From Kribbella voronezhensis (lineage in GTDB: Bacteria > Actinomycetota > Actinomycetes > Propionibacteriales > Kribbellaceae), in assembly GCF_004365175.1 (NCBI RefSeq), contig NZ_SOCE01000001.1, forward strand, positions 2,901,154-2,965,153: a DNA stretch of 64,000 bases. Direction: 5' to 3'. A program made the position numbers and the translations under genes. The notes under the pieces were generated by a model. That model was given only the letters and a program-made list of their open reading frames with translations. It did no database searches and had not been told where the DNA came from. Positions within the stretch are counted from its first letter, which is position 1; each line of letters begins with the position of its first letter. Positions 43,169 through 51,254 of the stretch are shown one piece after another.

Positions 43169-43407
43169 GCTGCGGTCTCCTCCTCCAGGAGTTGGATTGC
43201 TTCCTCCAGAGCCGAGACACGCACCAGTCGGCGAGCGCCGATCTTCACGGTCTTCAGCTTCCGGCTGCGGATCAGGTCATAGAGCGTCGAGCGATGGATA
43301 CCGAGCCGAGCGGCGGCGTCTTCCGTGGTGATCAGCAAGCGGTCGGCGTCGGCAATCTGGATCGTGGTCATGGAAGGCGTGACTCCGTTCTGTCCAGGCG
43401 TGCTCAT
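43165..43407 (-). CDS. xis: Excisionase (MerR-like helix-turn-helix)
   Basis: An 80-residue DNA-binding protein: LLITTEDAAARLGIHRSTLY then DLIRSRKLKTVKIGARRLVR, the short winged helix typical of AICE Xis proteins. The true N-terminus could be the Met at residue 13, but the ATG overlapping the DUF3631 stop (43404-43407) suggests coupling. With Int it directs excision. Confidence 0.9.
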   Translation of the reverse strand: MSTPGQNGVTPSMTTIQIADADRLLITTEDAAARLGIHRSTLYDLIRSRKLKTVKIGARRLVRVSALEEAIQLLEEETAA

Positions 43408-44714
43408 GCGGTCTCGCGGGAGGATCGGGTGTCATCGGTGAGAGCCGGAACAGGCCTGGGTCCCCAAGCCGTCCCAGCCGTCCCAGGCGTAACTTCGCAG
43501 GTCAGCCCCGGGACGGCTTGGGAACCTGGGACGGCTTGAGCCGTCCCAGGGGGTGAAGCCGTCCCCGTGCTGACCTGCGAAGGGACGGCTGGGACGGCTG
43601 GGACGCCTTCTCCCGAGACCGTCTTTGGCTCAGGGCAGTAGCGGTTCCACGCATCACTGAAATCGCTTCGGGTGTAGCCCTTGGCCTGCCCGGTGGTGAA
43701 GCGGATGTTCGCGCTACGGATCTCAAAGTCCCGCAGCAAGTTGCCCATCTTCATCGGGGTCAGCCCATTGGGTCCGTGGGTCGCCCAGGGAGCTTCCGGA
43801 TCAGCCTTGAGCCGGTCGAGAAGTACAGCGGTCGGCAGTGCGTCCGCGTCCTGAAATGCGATGCGGCAGTCGGACAGGAGCCGGGTGTGCAGCGACGCCT
43901 CATCGCCAGCGTCGCGGTCGCTAGTCAACGCAACGGCGGCCTTGCGTGCTGCCCGGGGCCAGGTCCCGCCCGCCAGATCGGCAACGGCAATCAGCGGTTC
44001 CCAGGTGTCAGCAGCACGGTCCTCCAACGGCATATCCGGGGCAGCGTGGGTGAGTTCGTCCAGGTGCGCGGTGAGCCATAGGTTGAGGCGCTGGCGCAGC
44101 TCGTCCAGTTGGGGGCCGTCGCGGCGGACCCGATACGGCTGGACTTCTTCACCGGGCGCACGGCGGCGCATTCGGACGATCGCGGCGCGGTCCTCGATGG
44201 TGTCGGGCATGACACCAATCCCTGCAAGTGCGGCCATGGCGAACGTCTGGATTTTCTCCACCGCATCCTTGCCCGCGTTGTAGCGCAGAGTGGGACGCCC
44301 GCGTTGGTGACCGGCGTTCAGCAGTCCGCGCAGGTCTTCGTTGTCGCCCGCCTTCGGACCGAAAATAGTGTCGGCCTCATCGATCAGCAGCGTGGGCGGA
44401 TCTGATGGCATGAGGCCAATTGATCGGTAGACGGCTGACGGGCTGGCGTTGGTGGTCATCAATGGCCGGTGACACATCCCCTCGACCATGTCGAGTAACC
44501 GGGATTTACCGCACCGCTTCTCAGGCGCTCGGATCACCAACCGGGGTGCGCAGTTCCATGCCGGAATGGCGTGGGATGCGGCGATCCACAGGACGACCGC
44601 GACCATCGCTGAAGTGCTGGGCAGGATGACATAGCGGGCGACAGTGGCGGTGACGTCGTCCAGGAGTTCGGCGCCGTTTTCCGTGTCGTCGGTGGTGTCG
44701 TTCGGGGTGGTCAT
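43404..44714 (-). CDS. DUF3631 replication helicase-like protein
   Basis: A 436-residue ATPase: Walker A APEKRCGKS at 63-71, Walker B LLIDEAD at 109-115, and DUF3631 in the C-terminal half (RNxxxxL-like DRDAGDEASLHTRLLSDCRI, then WATHGPNGLTPMKMGNLLRD). With the primase-polymerase it forms the element's replication initiator pair. The last ~60 residues are low-complexity (VPAVPAVPSQ ... PGSQAVPG) because the DNA there is a repeat array. Start ATG 44714 overlaps the primase stop. Confidence 0.9.
   Translation of the reverse strand: MTTPNDTTDDTENGAELLDDVTATVARYVILPSTSAMVAVVLWIAASHAIPAWNCAPRLVIRAPEKRCGKSRLLDMVEGMCHRPLMTTNASPSAVYRSIGLMPSDPPTLLIDEADTIFGPKAGDNEDLRGLLNAGHQRGRPTLRYNAGKDAVEKIQTFAMAALAGIGVMPDTIEDRAAIVRMRRRAPGEEVQPYRVRRDGPQLDELRQRLNLWLTAHLDELTHAAPDMPLEDRAADTWEPLIAVADLAGGTWPRAARKAAVALTSDRDAGDEASLHTRLLSDCRIAFQDADALPTAVLLDRLKADPEAPWATHGPNGLTPMKMGNLLRDFEIRSANIRFTTGQAKGYTRSDFSDAWNRYCPEPKTVSGEGVPAVPAVPSQVSTGTASPPGTAQAVPGSQAVPGLTCEVTPGTAGTAWGPRPVPALTDDTRSSRETA
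43467..43607. repeat. Symmetric array of GGGACGGCT repeats, candidate replication origin
   Basis: Eight copies of GGGACGGCT or its complement (starts 43467, 43476, 43510, 43528, 43539, 43557, 43582, 43591; a ninth degenerate copy at 43600) are arranged about a centre near 43538. A 13-base inverted pair, CTTCGCAGGTCAG at 43493 and its exact complement at 43570, follows the same symmetry. It lies inside the 3' end of the replication gene. Confidence 0.75.
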
Positions 44715-45589
44715 GCGGCGATCCCTTCGTCGCGGAAACCGCCGGCGATGGCGGCTTTGATGTCTCGGTCGCTTTGCGCGGCTTGGTGTCCGGCGTAGGT
44801 CAGGGCGGCGAGTGCGGTGGTCTGCTCGATTGCTCCGGCTGCGACCATCCGGGCGGCGCCTCTCGCGGCGCCGTACAGGGTCGTGCGGCGCTTGCCTTGT
44901 GGTGCTCGTCGAACGGCGTCGAGCAGGCTGTCCAGGAGCTTGTCGGGGTGGGAGATGCCCCCGCCCGGTCGTGTGGTGACGAGGCTGGTTCGCGGGGTGG
45001 CCGGATCGGCCGGCGCGGGTGGCAGGCATGCGGTGATGAGAGCGGGGGGCATCTCTGCTGTGTCGGGTGTGCTGGTGGTCGCCCACCGGTAGGGCAGGCC
45101 AGTGCGGTGGTGGATCGATGGTGGGAGCACGACGTATCCCCCGTCGGCTTTGATGTCGATTCCCGGGTGTCCGGGCATCGGGCGTGAGGGCATCGGGTGT
45201 CCGGGGTGGCGGTAGTAGAGGTGTTGTCCGCCGGAGCCGGTGATGACTCGCAGGGTGCGCGGGAGCAGTCCGTCGTTCACCAGGTTGGTCATGCTCGTGG
45301 TGCCGCCGTGTGCGGGGTCGACGTCGACCACCAGGAGCCCTGACACGGCGCCGGCGCGGAGCGCGAGTTGGCCGTATGGGACGGCGGCGATGATCGCGGC
45401 GACGCGGTGCGGGTCGGTGGTGGCGGCGTAGAAGCCGTGGCAGGTGAGGTGTCCGCAGGTTGCGGGGTCGTGGTCGGTGGCGGTGTGGCAGGGGGTGCAG
45501 TTGGCTACGGGCCGCTTGGATCGGGCGAGCATGAACACGGGCCATCCGTGGGTGGCGGCCTCGAGTGCTGCGGTGAGGATCTGGTTCAT
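44711..45589 (-). CDS. Bifunctional DNA primase/polymerase (Prim-Pol)
   Basis: A 292-residue archaeo-eukaryotic-type primase-polymerase. The active site shows VVDVDPAHGG (Asp89, Asp91) and GSGGQHLYYRHPG; a CxxC...C...C cluster near residues 31-50 may bind zinc. It primes or copies element DNA during its plasmid-like phase. It overlaps the DUF3631 gene by four bases and starts 24 bases after the RRQRL gene. Confidence 0.9.
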   Translation of the reverse strand: MNQILTAALEAATHGWPVFMLARSKRPVANCTPCHTATDHDPATCGHLTCHGFYAATTDPHRVAAIIAAVPYGQLALRAGAVSGLLVVDVDPAHGGTTSMTNLVNDGLLPRTLRVITGSGGQHLYYRHPGHPMPSRPMPGHPGIDIKADGGYVVLPPSIHHRTGLPYRWATTSTPDTAEMPPALITACLPPAPADPATPRTSLVTTRPGGGISHPDKLLDSLLDAVRRAPQGKRRTTLYGAARGAARMVAAGAIEQTTALAALTYAGHQAAQSDRDIKAAIAGGFRDEGIAA

Positions 45590-45613
45590 CGTTGGTTCTC
45601 CCCTCGAGTGGGT

Positions 45614-46054
45614 TCAGGCGGCGTAGGCGTTGGGTGTGGTGTTGCGGTAGGCGCCGGTCATGCAGTCGGTGCAGCGTCCGTCAGAGGTCGGGATGCAGTA
45701 GTCGGCGACGTGGCCGCAGAGCTTGCAGCGGCGTCGCGCTTCCATGGCTTTGTCCAGGGCGTTGAGTTGGGCCGGTGAGGCGACGCGGGATGGTTTGGCG
45801 AGGTCGAGCCGGTACAGCCAGGCCCACCGTTTGCCGTTGCGCCACACGAGCAGCGCGTAGGGTTCGTGGCCGCCAGGGCACATGCGCATCGCGCGGAGTT
45901 GGCGGCGGGTGGCGAGTCCGCCGGGTGCGAACTTGTACTTGAACACCGGTGTCCCGTGCAGGTCCCAGCCGAGCCACTCCCCGCCGTTCCACAGCGTGAC
46001 CCACCGCGAGGCCGCCGGGTGCAGACTCGCCCGGTCCATCAATGCGCCGGTCAT
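45614..46054 (-). CDS. RRQRL motif zinc-binding protein
   Basis: A 146-residue protein common in AICEs. The motif GGLATRRQLRAMRMCPGGHE is followed by WLYRLDLAKPSRVASPAQLN and a C-terminal zinc ribbon (CKLCGHVADYC ... CTDC). Role unknown; always found with transfer or replication genes. The ATG at 46054 overlaps the methyltransferase stop as ATGA, which fixes the start. Confidence 0.85.
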   Translation of the reverse strand: MTGALMDRASLHPAASRWVTLWNGGEWLGWDLHGTPVFKYKFAPGGLATRRQLRAMRMCPGGHEPYALLVWRNGKRWAWLYRLDLAKPSRVASPAQLNALDKAMEARRRCKLCGHVADYCIPTSDGRCTDCMTGAYRNTTPNAYAA

Positions 46055-47007
46055 GCCGCCTCGATCGAGTCGGCCGTGACGATTCGGCGGGCGACCCACT
46101 CGAACACCGGCACGGCGACCGAGTTACCGAGCTGCGTGTACCGGTCCCGATCGGACTGCGGTTCACCGTGGGACGTGGCCGTCCAGCCGTCCGGGAACCC
46201 CTGCAGGCGTTCACCTTCCAGCGGGGTGAGCCGTCGCGGTCCGGTGTCGGGTTGGACGACGTAGGTGACCATCGACGGGTCTTGTTTGTCGTTGCCACCG
46301 TGGCTCACGAGCGAGTACGCCGCCGCCGGCGCCCAGGTCATGCCGCTGCCTCGGTCGTCGCGGTCGCGGCGGTCTGCTCCAACGCTGCTCGCAGCTCCGG
46401 CGGCAGGTTGCGGCGTCGCCGGGCGGTGCGGGTGAGGATTCCCCGGCAGACGGTCGGGTTCAAGGAGTACTTGGACAGGTGCGGTCCGGTCTCCAGAATG
46501 TCCGACAAGGACGAGTCGGCGGCGCCTGTGGGGTACTCCGAAACCGCGAGCGTCCAGCACCCGCCAGGCACTGTCCATCCCGAGCTGGGCCAGGTCACCG
46601 AGGACCGCGCCGAAGTCGTGTCCGTCGTTGACGGACAGAAGGCCAGGGACGTTCTCGCCGACGAACCAACGGGGATGTAGCTGCGCCAGCAGTCGCGCGA
46701 CGTGCACCCACAATCCTGAGCGTGGGTCACCCAGGCCGCCACGACGGCCCCGAGATGAGTTTCCCTGGCAGGGCCATCCGGCCGCGACGATGGTTCGTTC
46801 GGGAACAACGCCAACTGCTCTGAGGTCATCGGCGGTCACCTTCGTGAGGTCTTCGAACAGATGCGTTGCGGGGAACCGGTCGGCCAGGACACCGCGTGCG
46901 GCAGGGGCGATCTCGACAGCGGCGAGGGCGGGGATGCCGGCGCGCTGGAACCCGAGATCGATGCCGCCGATGCCGGCGCACAGCGACACCAGATGCAGGC
47001 CGGTCAC
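46051..47007 (-). CDS. DNA C5-cytosine methyltransferase (orphan)
   Basis: A 318-residue m5C methyltransferase with motif I (VSLCAGIGGIDLGFQRAG), catalytic Cys80 in GWPCQGNSSRG (motif IV), ENVPGLLS (motif VI) and QLGNSVAVPV (motif X). The recognition domain is short. No cognate nuclease gene is adjacent, so it is probably an anti-restriction function protecting the element after transfer. GTG at 47007 overlaps the preceding stop as GTGA. Confidence 0.93.
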   Translation of the reverse strand: MTGLHLVSLCAGIGGIDLGFQRAGIPALAAVEIAPAARGVLADRFPATHLFEDLTKVTADDLRAVGVVPERTIVAAGWPCQGNSSRGRRGGLGDPRSGLWVHVARLLAQLHPRWFVGENVPGLLSVNDGHDFGAVLGDLAQLGMDSAWRVLDARGFGVPHRRRRLVLVGHSGDRTAPVQVLLEPDRLPGNPHPHRPATPQPAAGAASSVGADRRDRDDRGSGMTWAPAAAYSLVSHGGNDKQDPSMVTYVVQPDTGPRRLTPLEGERLQGFPDGWTATSHGEPQSDRDRYTQLGNSVAVPVFEWVARRIVTADSIEAA

Positions 47008-47339
47008 TTGCTGCTCTTGCTGGTCGTGTTGGTTCCCGCGCCTCGGGTGGCGCGGATGTGGTTGATGACGTGGCGCCCGATCCGGACCCGTAGCCCGGAG
47101 CCGTCGCACTTGCCGCAATGGCGGTAGGCGTTGCCGAGCGGGGACTTGAACTTGCCCGCGCCCTTGCAGCGGCGGCACTTCCCGAACGGCCAGACAAGGC
47201 AGGTCAGGAGGTAGAAGGCGATGCTCACGGTGACGATGAGTGCCACGGTGGCGGCCTGGGCGAGGGTGTGGACGGTGGCGGTGAGTCCGCTACCGTGGGT
47301 AGCGGCTGTGAGGAGGGTGGTAGCGGTGGTGGTTGGCAC
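47004..47339 (-). CDS. Small membrane protein with DnaJ-like zinc ribbon
   Basis: A 111-residue protein: one membrane helix (TVALIVTVSIAFYLLTCLVW) followed by CRRCKGAGKF and CGKCDGSGLRVRIGRH, two CxxCxGxG units. AICE transfer regions often encode such proteins near traB. Function unknown; co-translated with the methyltransferase. Confidence 0.8.
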   Translation of the reverse strand: MPTTTATTLLTAATHGSGLTATVHTLAQAATVALIVTVSIAFYLLTCLVWPFGKCRRCKGAGKFKSPLGNAYRHCGKCDGSGLRVRIGRHVINHIRATRGAGTNTTSKSSK

Positions 47340-47483
47340 GGGAAGCCTCCGAAGGGCTGTTTTTGGGCGTGAGGAGCCGTGGCCGCTACCCGCTACGCGT
47401 GGATGAACGGCCTGGTCAGGTTCTGGTTGTGAGGTAGCGGGACGGGTAGCGCAGCCGCTACCGGTAGCCCGGGGGCCGCTACC
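47287..47483. repeat. GGTAGCGG octamer cluster beside traB, candidate clt transfer locus
   Basis: GGTAGCGG or its complement CCGCTACC occurs at 47287, 47298, 47319, 47383, 47433, 47455 and 47476, with a 7/8 match at 47445. The first three lie in the coding start of the zinc-ribbon gene, the rest in the gap after traB. This placement and 8-base length match TraB recognition sequences of Streptomyces plasmids. Confidence 0.7.
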
Positions 47484-47512
47484 GCGACCGTCCCGCCGCC
47501 TTCTCTAGACGG

Positions 47513-49726
47513 TTACTCTGCGTTGATTTCGCGGCGGTGTATCGCGGCGCGGATGTCGTCGGCTCGGGCGCCCTTGCGGGTCGCGCCGTCGCGTTTGACG
47601 TTGACGCTGGGCACGTTTAGGCCGCGTGCCTGTGCCGAGATCGCTTCGGCGGTGGTGCCTTCGTACTGTTCGGGCATGTCCTGGGCCAGGCGTCCGGCGA
47701 TGGTGTCCCAGTGCGCGGCGTTGTCGGCGCCCATCACGGTGAGCACGTCGGCCAGGACGTCGCGGGTGGCGCGCTCGATCTGCTCGCCGGCTGCTTCACC
47801 GGTGAGGGTGCCGAGGCGTTCGCGGTGTTTGCGGGCGGCGGTCAGGATCTTGTCGGCGTCGGTGTGGTCGGCCAGGAACGTCCGCACCGTGGGTGTCGCG
47901 TCGGACGCGCCGTACAGGTAGCCGACGCCCCGGTACTCATCACCGATCGGCAGCTTGGAGGCGTCGAAGCCTTCCTGGTAGGCGTCGCCTCCCAGCACGG
48001 CTTCCGATACGACGCGGTTGCCGCAGCGCAGGGCGAACCGGTTGGTGTGGTTGTCCCTGTACCGGTTGAACAAACGGGCCACGTCGCCGGCGCCGACACC
48101 GCCCGGCTTCTGCGAGCTGGACTCGATGATCACGCCCGCGCTCGGGCCGACTGCTTGGATGCGGGACAGTTTGGCGGCGATCTCCTTATTGATCGCTTGG
48201 TCTTCGGTCTCGAAGTAGACCTGGAACTCTTCCATCACCAGCACCAGGACCCGTAGGTCCGGGTAACGGCGGTCGCGTGCGAGTTCCTCGGTCAGCTTGC
48301 CTTCGGGGCACTGGTCGACCGGCAATGTCGTCAAGATGCTGTTCACGGTGTCGATGTGCGCCAAGATCTCGTCCAGGATCGCCCGGAAGTGCTCGATCGG
48401 GTCCGTGTCATTGGGGTTCGGGTGGGTCCCGAACACGATGCGGTGGGCAACCTTCTTGAACGCCAACCAGTCCGGGGAGTTCTTGCCGTCGACGATGACC
48501 AGCTTCACGTTCGGGTCCAACGCGGCATGCAGCGCGATCAGCCGGGCCGCGAACGTCTTGCCCTTGCGGGGCTGGGCACCGACCAGCAGCGACGTCCACA
48601 TCAGCATCAGGTTGACCGGGTTGTCGCGTTCGTCGCGGCCGAACTTCACCGGCCGCCACACCGAGCGCGGCTTGCAGTCCAGCATGTCCGTACGGCCCAC
48701 CGGCACGGCGAGCGGGTCACGGTCGGCCACGAACAACGTGTGCCGGCGCGAGCTGGTCTTGTCCGGAGTCAAGAACACCTGGTTCACGTGCACATCCAGA
48801 CCAGAGGCGATCTTCTCCCGCGACCCGGACACGTCCGACCAGCCCTTGCCGTACGGAAGATCCACCAACACCTGAGACCCCGTGTTGCGGGCATCCCTGG
48901 ACATCTGCGACCCGAACCGGATCTCCTGATCGGTCTTGTCCGGACGACCCAGCCCGGCCGCGTAGTAAGCGCGCAACACGATGTCCGAGTTCAGCTTCCG
49001 GAACCGAGGCGCCACAACCGCAGTACCAACCAGCGTCTGACCGGCCGGGCGCCCGTAATGCGCCAACGCAGCGACCGCACCGGCGCCCGCAGCCGTCAGA
49101 AGGGTCGCAGGAGCGGCGTTCCACAGGATCGGCGCACTGATCATCACGCCGATGTTCTGAGCCGTCAGAACGCAGCCACGCCACAACCGGGTCGCCTTGA
49201 GCTGACGGTGGATCTTCTCCCACTCCTTCAACTCCCGCTCATCGGCCGCTGCCTGCTCAAGAGCGACCGAGTTCGGGACCCACCACCACGCGATCTGCTT
49301 ACCTACAAGGCGAAACAGGCCACGGCCAGCAAACCAGGACAGCTTCGCGCCGTACCACGGCGACCGGACCGCGTGATAGCCGAGAACATGACTCGACCGG
49401 CCCGCCGCACGGCGAACTGTGGCGGGCAGGTTCTCCGGGCGCAGGTGTACCGGGATGATCGGCAGCCACTCACCAGCCGCGACCGCGACCGGCACGCCCG
49501 GCTTGTCCACCGGCACGAGCACCCTGCCCGCACCAGGCGAGGTGTCGGTTCCGTCGTCCAGGGCGACTTCATAGGCGTTGTCCATCCGCTCGACCTCACC
49601 CGCCGACAGCGGCACGGTTTGGCCGGCACTGTCGTCGGGGCTCTGCGGGGTGTCGTCGCGGCGGGCGCGGTGGGCGTCCAGGTCGATCGGCTCGGCCACG
49701 TCGTTCGGCAGTTCAGTCATGGTCAC
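47513..49726 (-). CDS. traB: TraB/FtsK-like conjugative DNA translocase
   Basis: A 737-residue septal-type DNA pump, the single protein needed for AICE transfer of double-stranded DNA. Two membrane segments lie at about 185-225 (VLTAQNIGVMISAPILW, AAPATLLTAAGAGAVAALAH). Walker A is GAQPRKGKT at 383-391; Walker B is VLVLVMEEF. The C-terminal ~75 residues form a winged-helix-like domain (GADNAAHWDTIAGRLAQDMP) that in TraB reads 8-base clt repeats. Start overlaps the Spd gene stop. Confidence 0.93.
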   Translation of the reverse strand: MTMTELPNDVAEPIDLDAHRARRDDTPQSPDDSAGQTVPLSAGEVERMDNAYEVALDDGTDTSPGAGRVLVPVDKPGVPVAVAAGEWLPIIPVHLRPENLPATVRRAAGRSSHVLGYHAVRSPWYGAKLSWFAGRGLFRLVGKQIAWWWVPNSVALEQAAADERELKEWEKIHRQLKATRLWRGCVLTAQNIGVMISAPILWNAAPATLLTAAGAGAVAALAHYGRPAGQTLVGTAVVAPRFRKLNSDIVLRAYYAAGLGRPDKTDQEIRFGSQMSRDARNTGSQVLVDLPYGKGWSDVSGSREKIASGLDVHVNQVFLTPDKTSSRRHTLFVADRDPLAVPVGRTDMLDCKPRSVWRPVKFGRDERDNPVNLMLMWTSLLVGAQPRKGKTFAARLIALHAALDPNVKLVIVDGKNSPDWLAFKKVAHRIVFGTHPNPNDTDPIEHFRAILDEILAHIDTVNSILTTLPVDQCPEGKLTEELARDRRYPDLRVLVLVMEEFQVYFETEDQAINKEIAAKLSRIQAVGPSAGVIIESSSQKPGGVGAGDVARLFNRYRDNHTNRFALRCGNRVVSEAVLGGDAYQEGFDASKLPIGDEYRGVGYLYGASDATPTVRTFLADHTDADKILTAARKHRERLGTLTGEAAGEQIERATRDVLADVLTVMGADNAAHWDTIAGRLAQDMPEQYEGTTAEAISAQARGLNVPSVNVKRDGATRKGARADDIRAAIHRREINAE

Positions 49727-50577
49727 TTCTCCCCGTTCTTGAAGAGGCGGGTACGGAGTTGGCGGAACCGGCTAGCGGTACGGGTGGGTCGTGGTCCGGC
49801 GTGGACCAGGTGGGCGAGGGCGGCGCCCATGCCGAGCACGGCGACGGGCAGGCAGGCGACAACGGTGGTGATCTGCCACGGCGCCTGCGTGACCCCGGCT
49901 GCCTCTAGCAGGTGGTAGGCGACCTGACCGAGCGCGCCCAGGACCAGCGCGGCCAGAGCGGACCACTTTGCAAACGTGCGGGCCGCTACAGGCACCTGCC
50001 CCGACAGCCAGACCCGCAGGGCGAACGCAGCGTAGGTCTCGACTCCGATCGGGAGGGTGATGGCGGAGTTGATGGTGAAGCCGTCCGCGATCCCGGGCAG
50101 CGGGTGAACCACCCCGAACCCGGTCAGCGTGCCCAGTCCAACCCAGCCGGACCAGACCGCGACGAACGCGGGTAGAGCGAGCAGCAGCACCGGCCACGAC
50201 CGAACCGGCCGGGCATCCTGGGAGGCAGCCGCGGGGACCTTCTCAGCCTGGGCAGTTCTGGCAACGATTCCCGGGTCTACGGACGCTGTGACCTGCGGAG
50301 ATGCCCCTTCCTCCGACGCGGAGGGCATCTCACCGGCACCCGCCACGGGCTCGGACTCGACCGGGCTCGGAACCGCATGCAAGCGTGGCTCGACCGGTTC
50401 CGGGGTGGGCTCGGCCAGCGCGTCCAGAATCGAGCGAGCCTTGTCGGCGCCTATCCGGTACTCCTTCATAATCCGGTTTCGAGACGGCAGCGTGCCCAGC
50501 TCCGTAGCGAGCTTGCGGGCGACCGGAATCAGGTCCTCAACAGGGACCGGGTACGTACTGCGAACGGGAGTGCTCAT
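49723..50577 (-). CDS. Spd-type AICE membrane protein with N-terminal helix-turn-helix
   Basis: A 284-residue protein. Residues 10-50 (VEDLIPVARKLATELGTLPS, RNRIMKEYRIGADKARSIL) look like a helix-turn-helix; an acidic Pro-rich linker follows, then four membrane helices from about 130 (WPVLLLALPAFVAVWSGWVG, WQITTVVACLPVAVLGMGAA). This DUF2637-like layout is typical of spread proteins that help TraB move DNA between hyphal cells. Start at 50577 overlaps the preceding stop as ATGA. Confidence 0.8.
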   Translation of the reverse strand: MSTPVRSTYPVPVEDLIPVARKLATELGTLPSRNRIMKEYRIGADKARSILDALAEPTPEPVEPRLHAVPSPVESEPVAGAGEMPSASEEGASPQVTASVDPGIVARTAQAEKVPAAASQDARPVRSWPVLLLALPAFVAVWSGWVGLGTLTGFGVVHPLPGIADGFTINSAITLPIGVETYAAFALRVWLSGQVPVAARTFAKWSALAALVLGALGQVAYHLLEAAGVTQAPWQITTVVACLPVAVLGMGAALAHLVHAGPRPTRTASRFRQLRTRLFKNGEK

Positions 50578-50816
50578 GGGTGGATCTCCTTGCCGGCAAG
50601 GACCCGTTGTGCGTCGGCGAGGAACCCGGTCAAAGCCCACAGATCGCCTGACGCAACGGCAGCCGCATCGGAACCGGCGGGGGATGAATCCGTCGTCACG
50701 AGGGTGATGACGTTCGCGAGGCGGCCTTCAAGGTCTGCCCGGATCTCGCCAGCGGCCTCGAGGCCGAGCCGCTCGGTCCACACCTCATCAAGGCGCGGAG
50801 CGCGGTGGCGGTTCAT
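50574..50816 (-). CDS. Small hypothetical AICE protein
   Basis: An 80-residue acidic, helical protein (RLDEVWTERLGLEAAGEIRA, WALTGFLADAQRVLAGKE). Family not recognised. Its overlaps with both neighbours (ATGA at each end) place it in the transfer operon. Confidence 0.7.
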   Translation of the reverse strand: MNRHRAPRLDEVWTERLGLEAAGEIRADLEGRLANVITLVTTDSSPAGSDAAAVASGDLWALTGFLADAQRVLAGKEIHP

Positions 50817-51064
50817 GCCGCGCCCTCATTGACGGTCTCGCTGTCGTTAGCCAGCTCGCGGCCAACGGTCAGGACTCGCCGCTCAGCGCGTCGGATCCGG
50901 CGCCAGTCCAGAGCCGACACATTCGGCCCGGCAATCAGGCAGGCGATCTCCGCGTTCAACAGATCCAGGTCTGCCGCGATCAGCGGCCATTCCCGCTCAA
51001 TGGCGGCAAGGTCAGCCGGGCTCGGGTCCTCGCTGCTGACGGTCGGAAGGGAGATGATGCTCAC
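50813..51064 (-). CDS. DUF6284-like protein, first gene of the AICE core operon
   Basis: An 83-residue protein. SPADLAAIEREWPLIAADLD, LLNAEIACL and LDWRRIRRAERRVL match the small DUF6284 proteins found at the head of actinobacterial ICE operons. Role unknown. The promoter must lie in 51065-51254, facing the GntR gene. Confidence 0.7.
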   Translation of the reverse strand: MSIISLPTVSSEDPSPADLAAIEREWPLIAADLDLLNAEIACLIAGPNVSALDWRRIRRAERRVLTVGRELANDSETVNEGAA

Positions 51065-51102
51065 GGGTTGTGCTCCTGTTCGTAATGGGACGGGCGCGAC
51101 CC

Positions 51103-51134
51103 AGACGCCTCGGCGGGTGCCACCGCCGGGGCGT
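51103..51134. repeat. Hairpin in the leader of the AICE core operon
   Basis: GACGCC-CGGCGGG and CACCGCCG-GGCGTC arms form an interrupted GC-rich stem about 40 bases ahead of the first gene. It could attenuate the operon; no T tract is adjacent. Confidence 0.4.
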
Positions 51135-51174
51135 CGCTATTTCAGGTCCTATCGGCCTTGGTCTGCTTATTTGG

Positions 51175-51214
51175 CTTGTTGGAACAAGTTGCTTGAGTGA
51201 CATGTTGGAACAAG
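51175..51214. promoter_or_regulatory. Twin operators for the GntR (KorSA-like) regulator
   Basis: CTTGTTGGAACAAG, a palindrome with a 2-base centre, is at 51175-51188; TGTTGGAACAAG recurs at 51203-51214. The copies are 26 bases apart, between the divergent core operon and the gntR gene. A TTGAGT at 51193 could serve as its -35. Confidence 0.65.
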
Positions 51215-51254
51215 CCGCATAAGCTTGTCAAGCACCAGACGAGAGGAACTTGAG

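Noticed and set aside
44715..45545. N-terminal extension of the DUF3631 gene over the primase gene
   Set aside because: The sequence is Arg/Pro-rich nonsense in a shadow frame of the Prim-Pol gene; the ATG at 44714 overlaps the primase stop.
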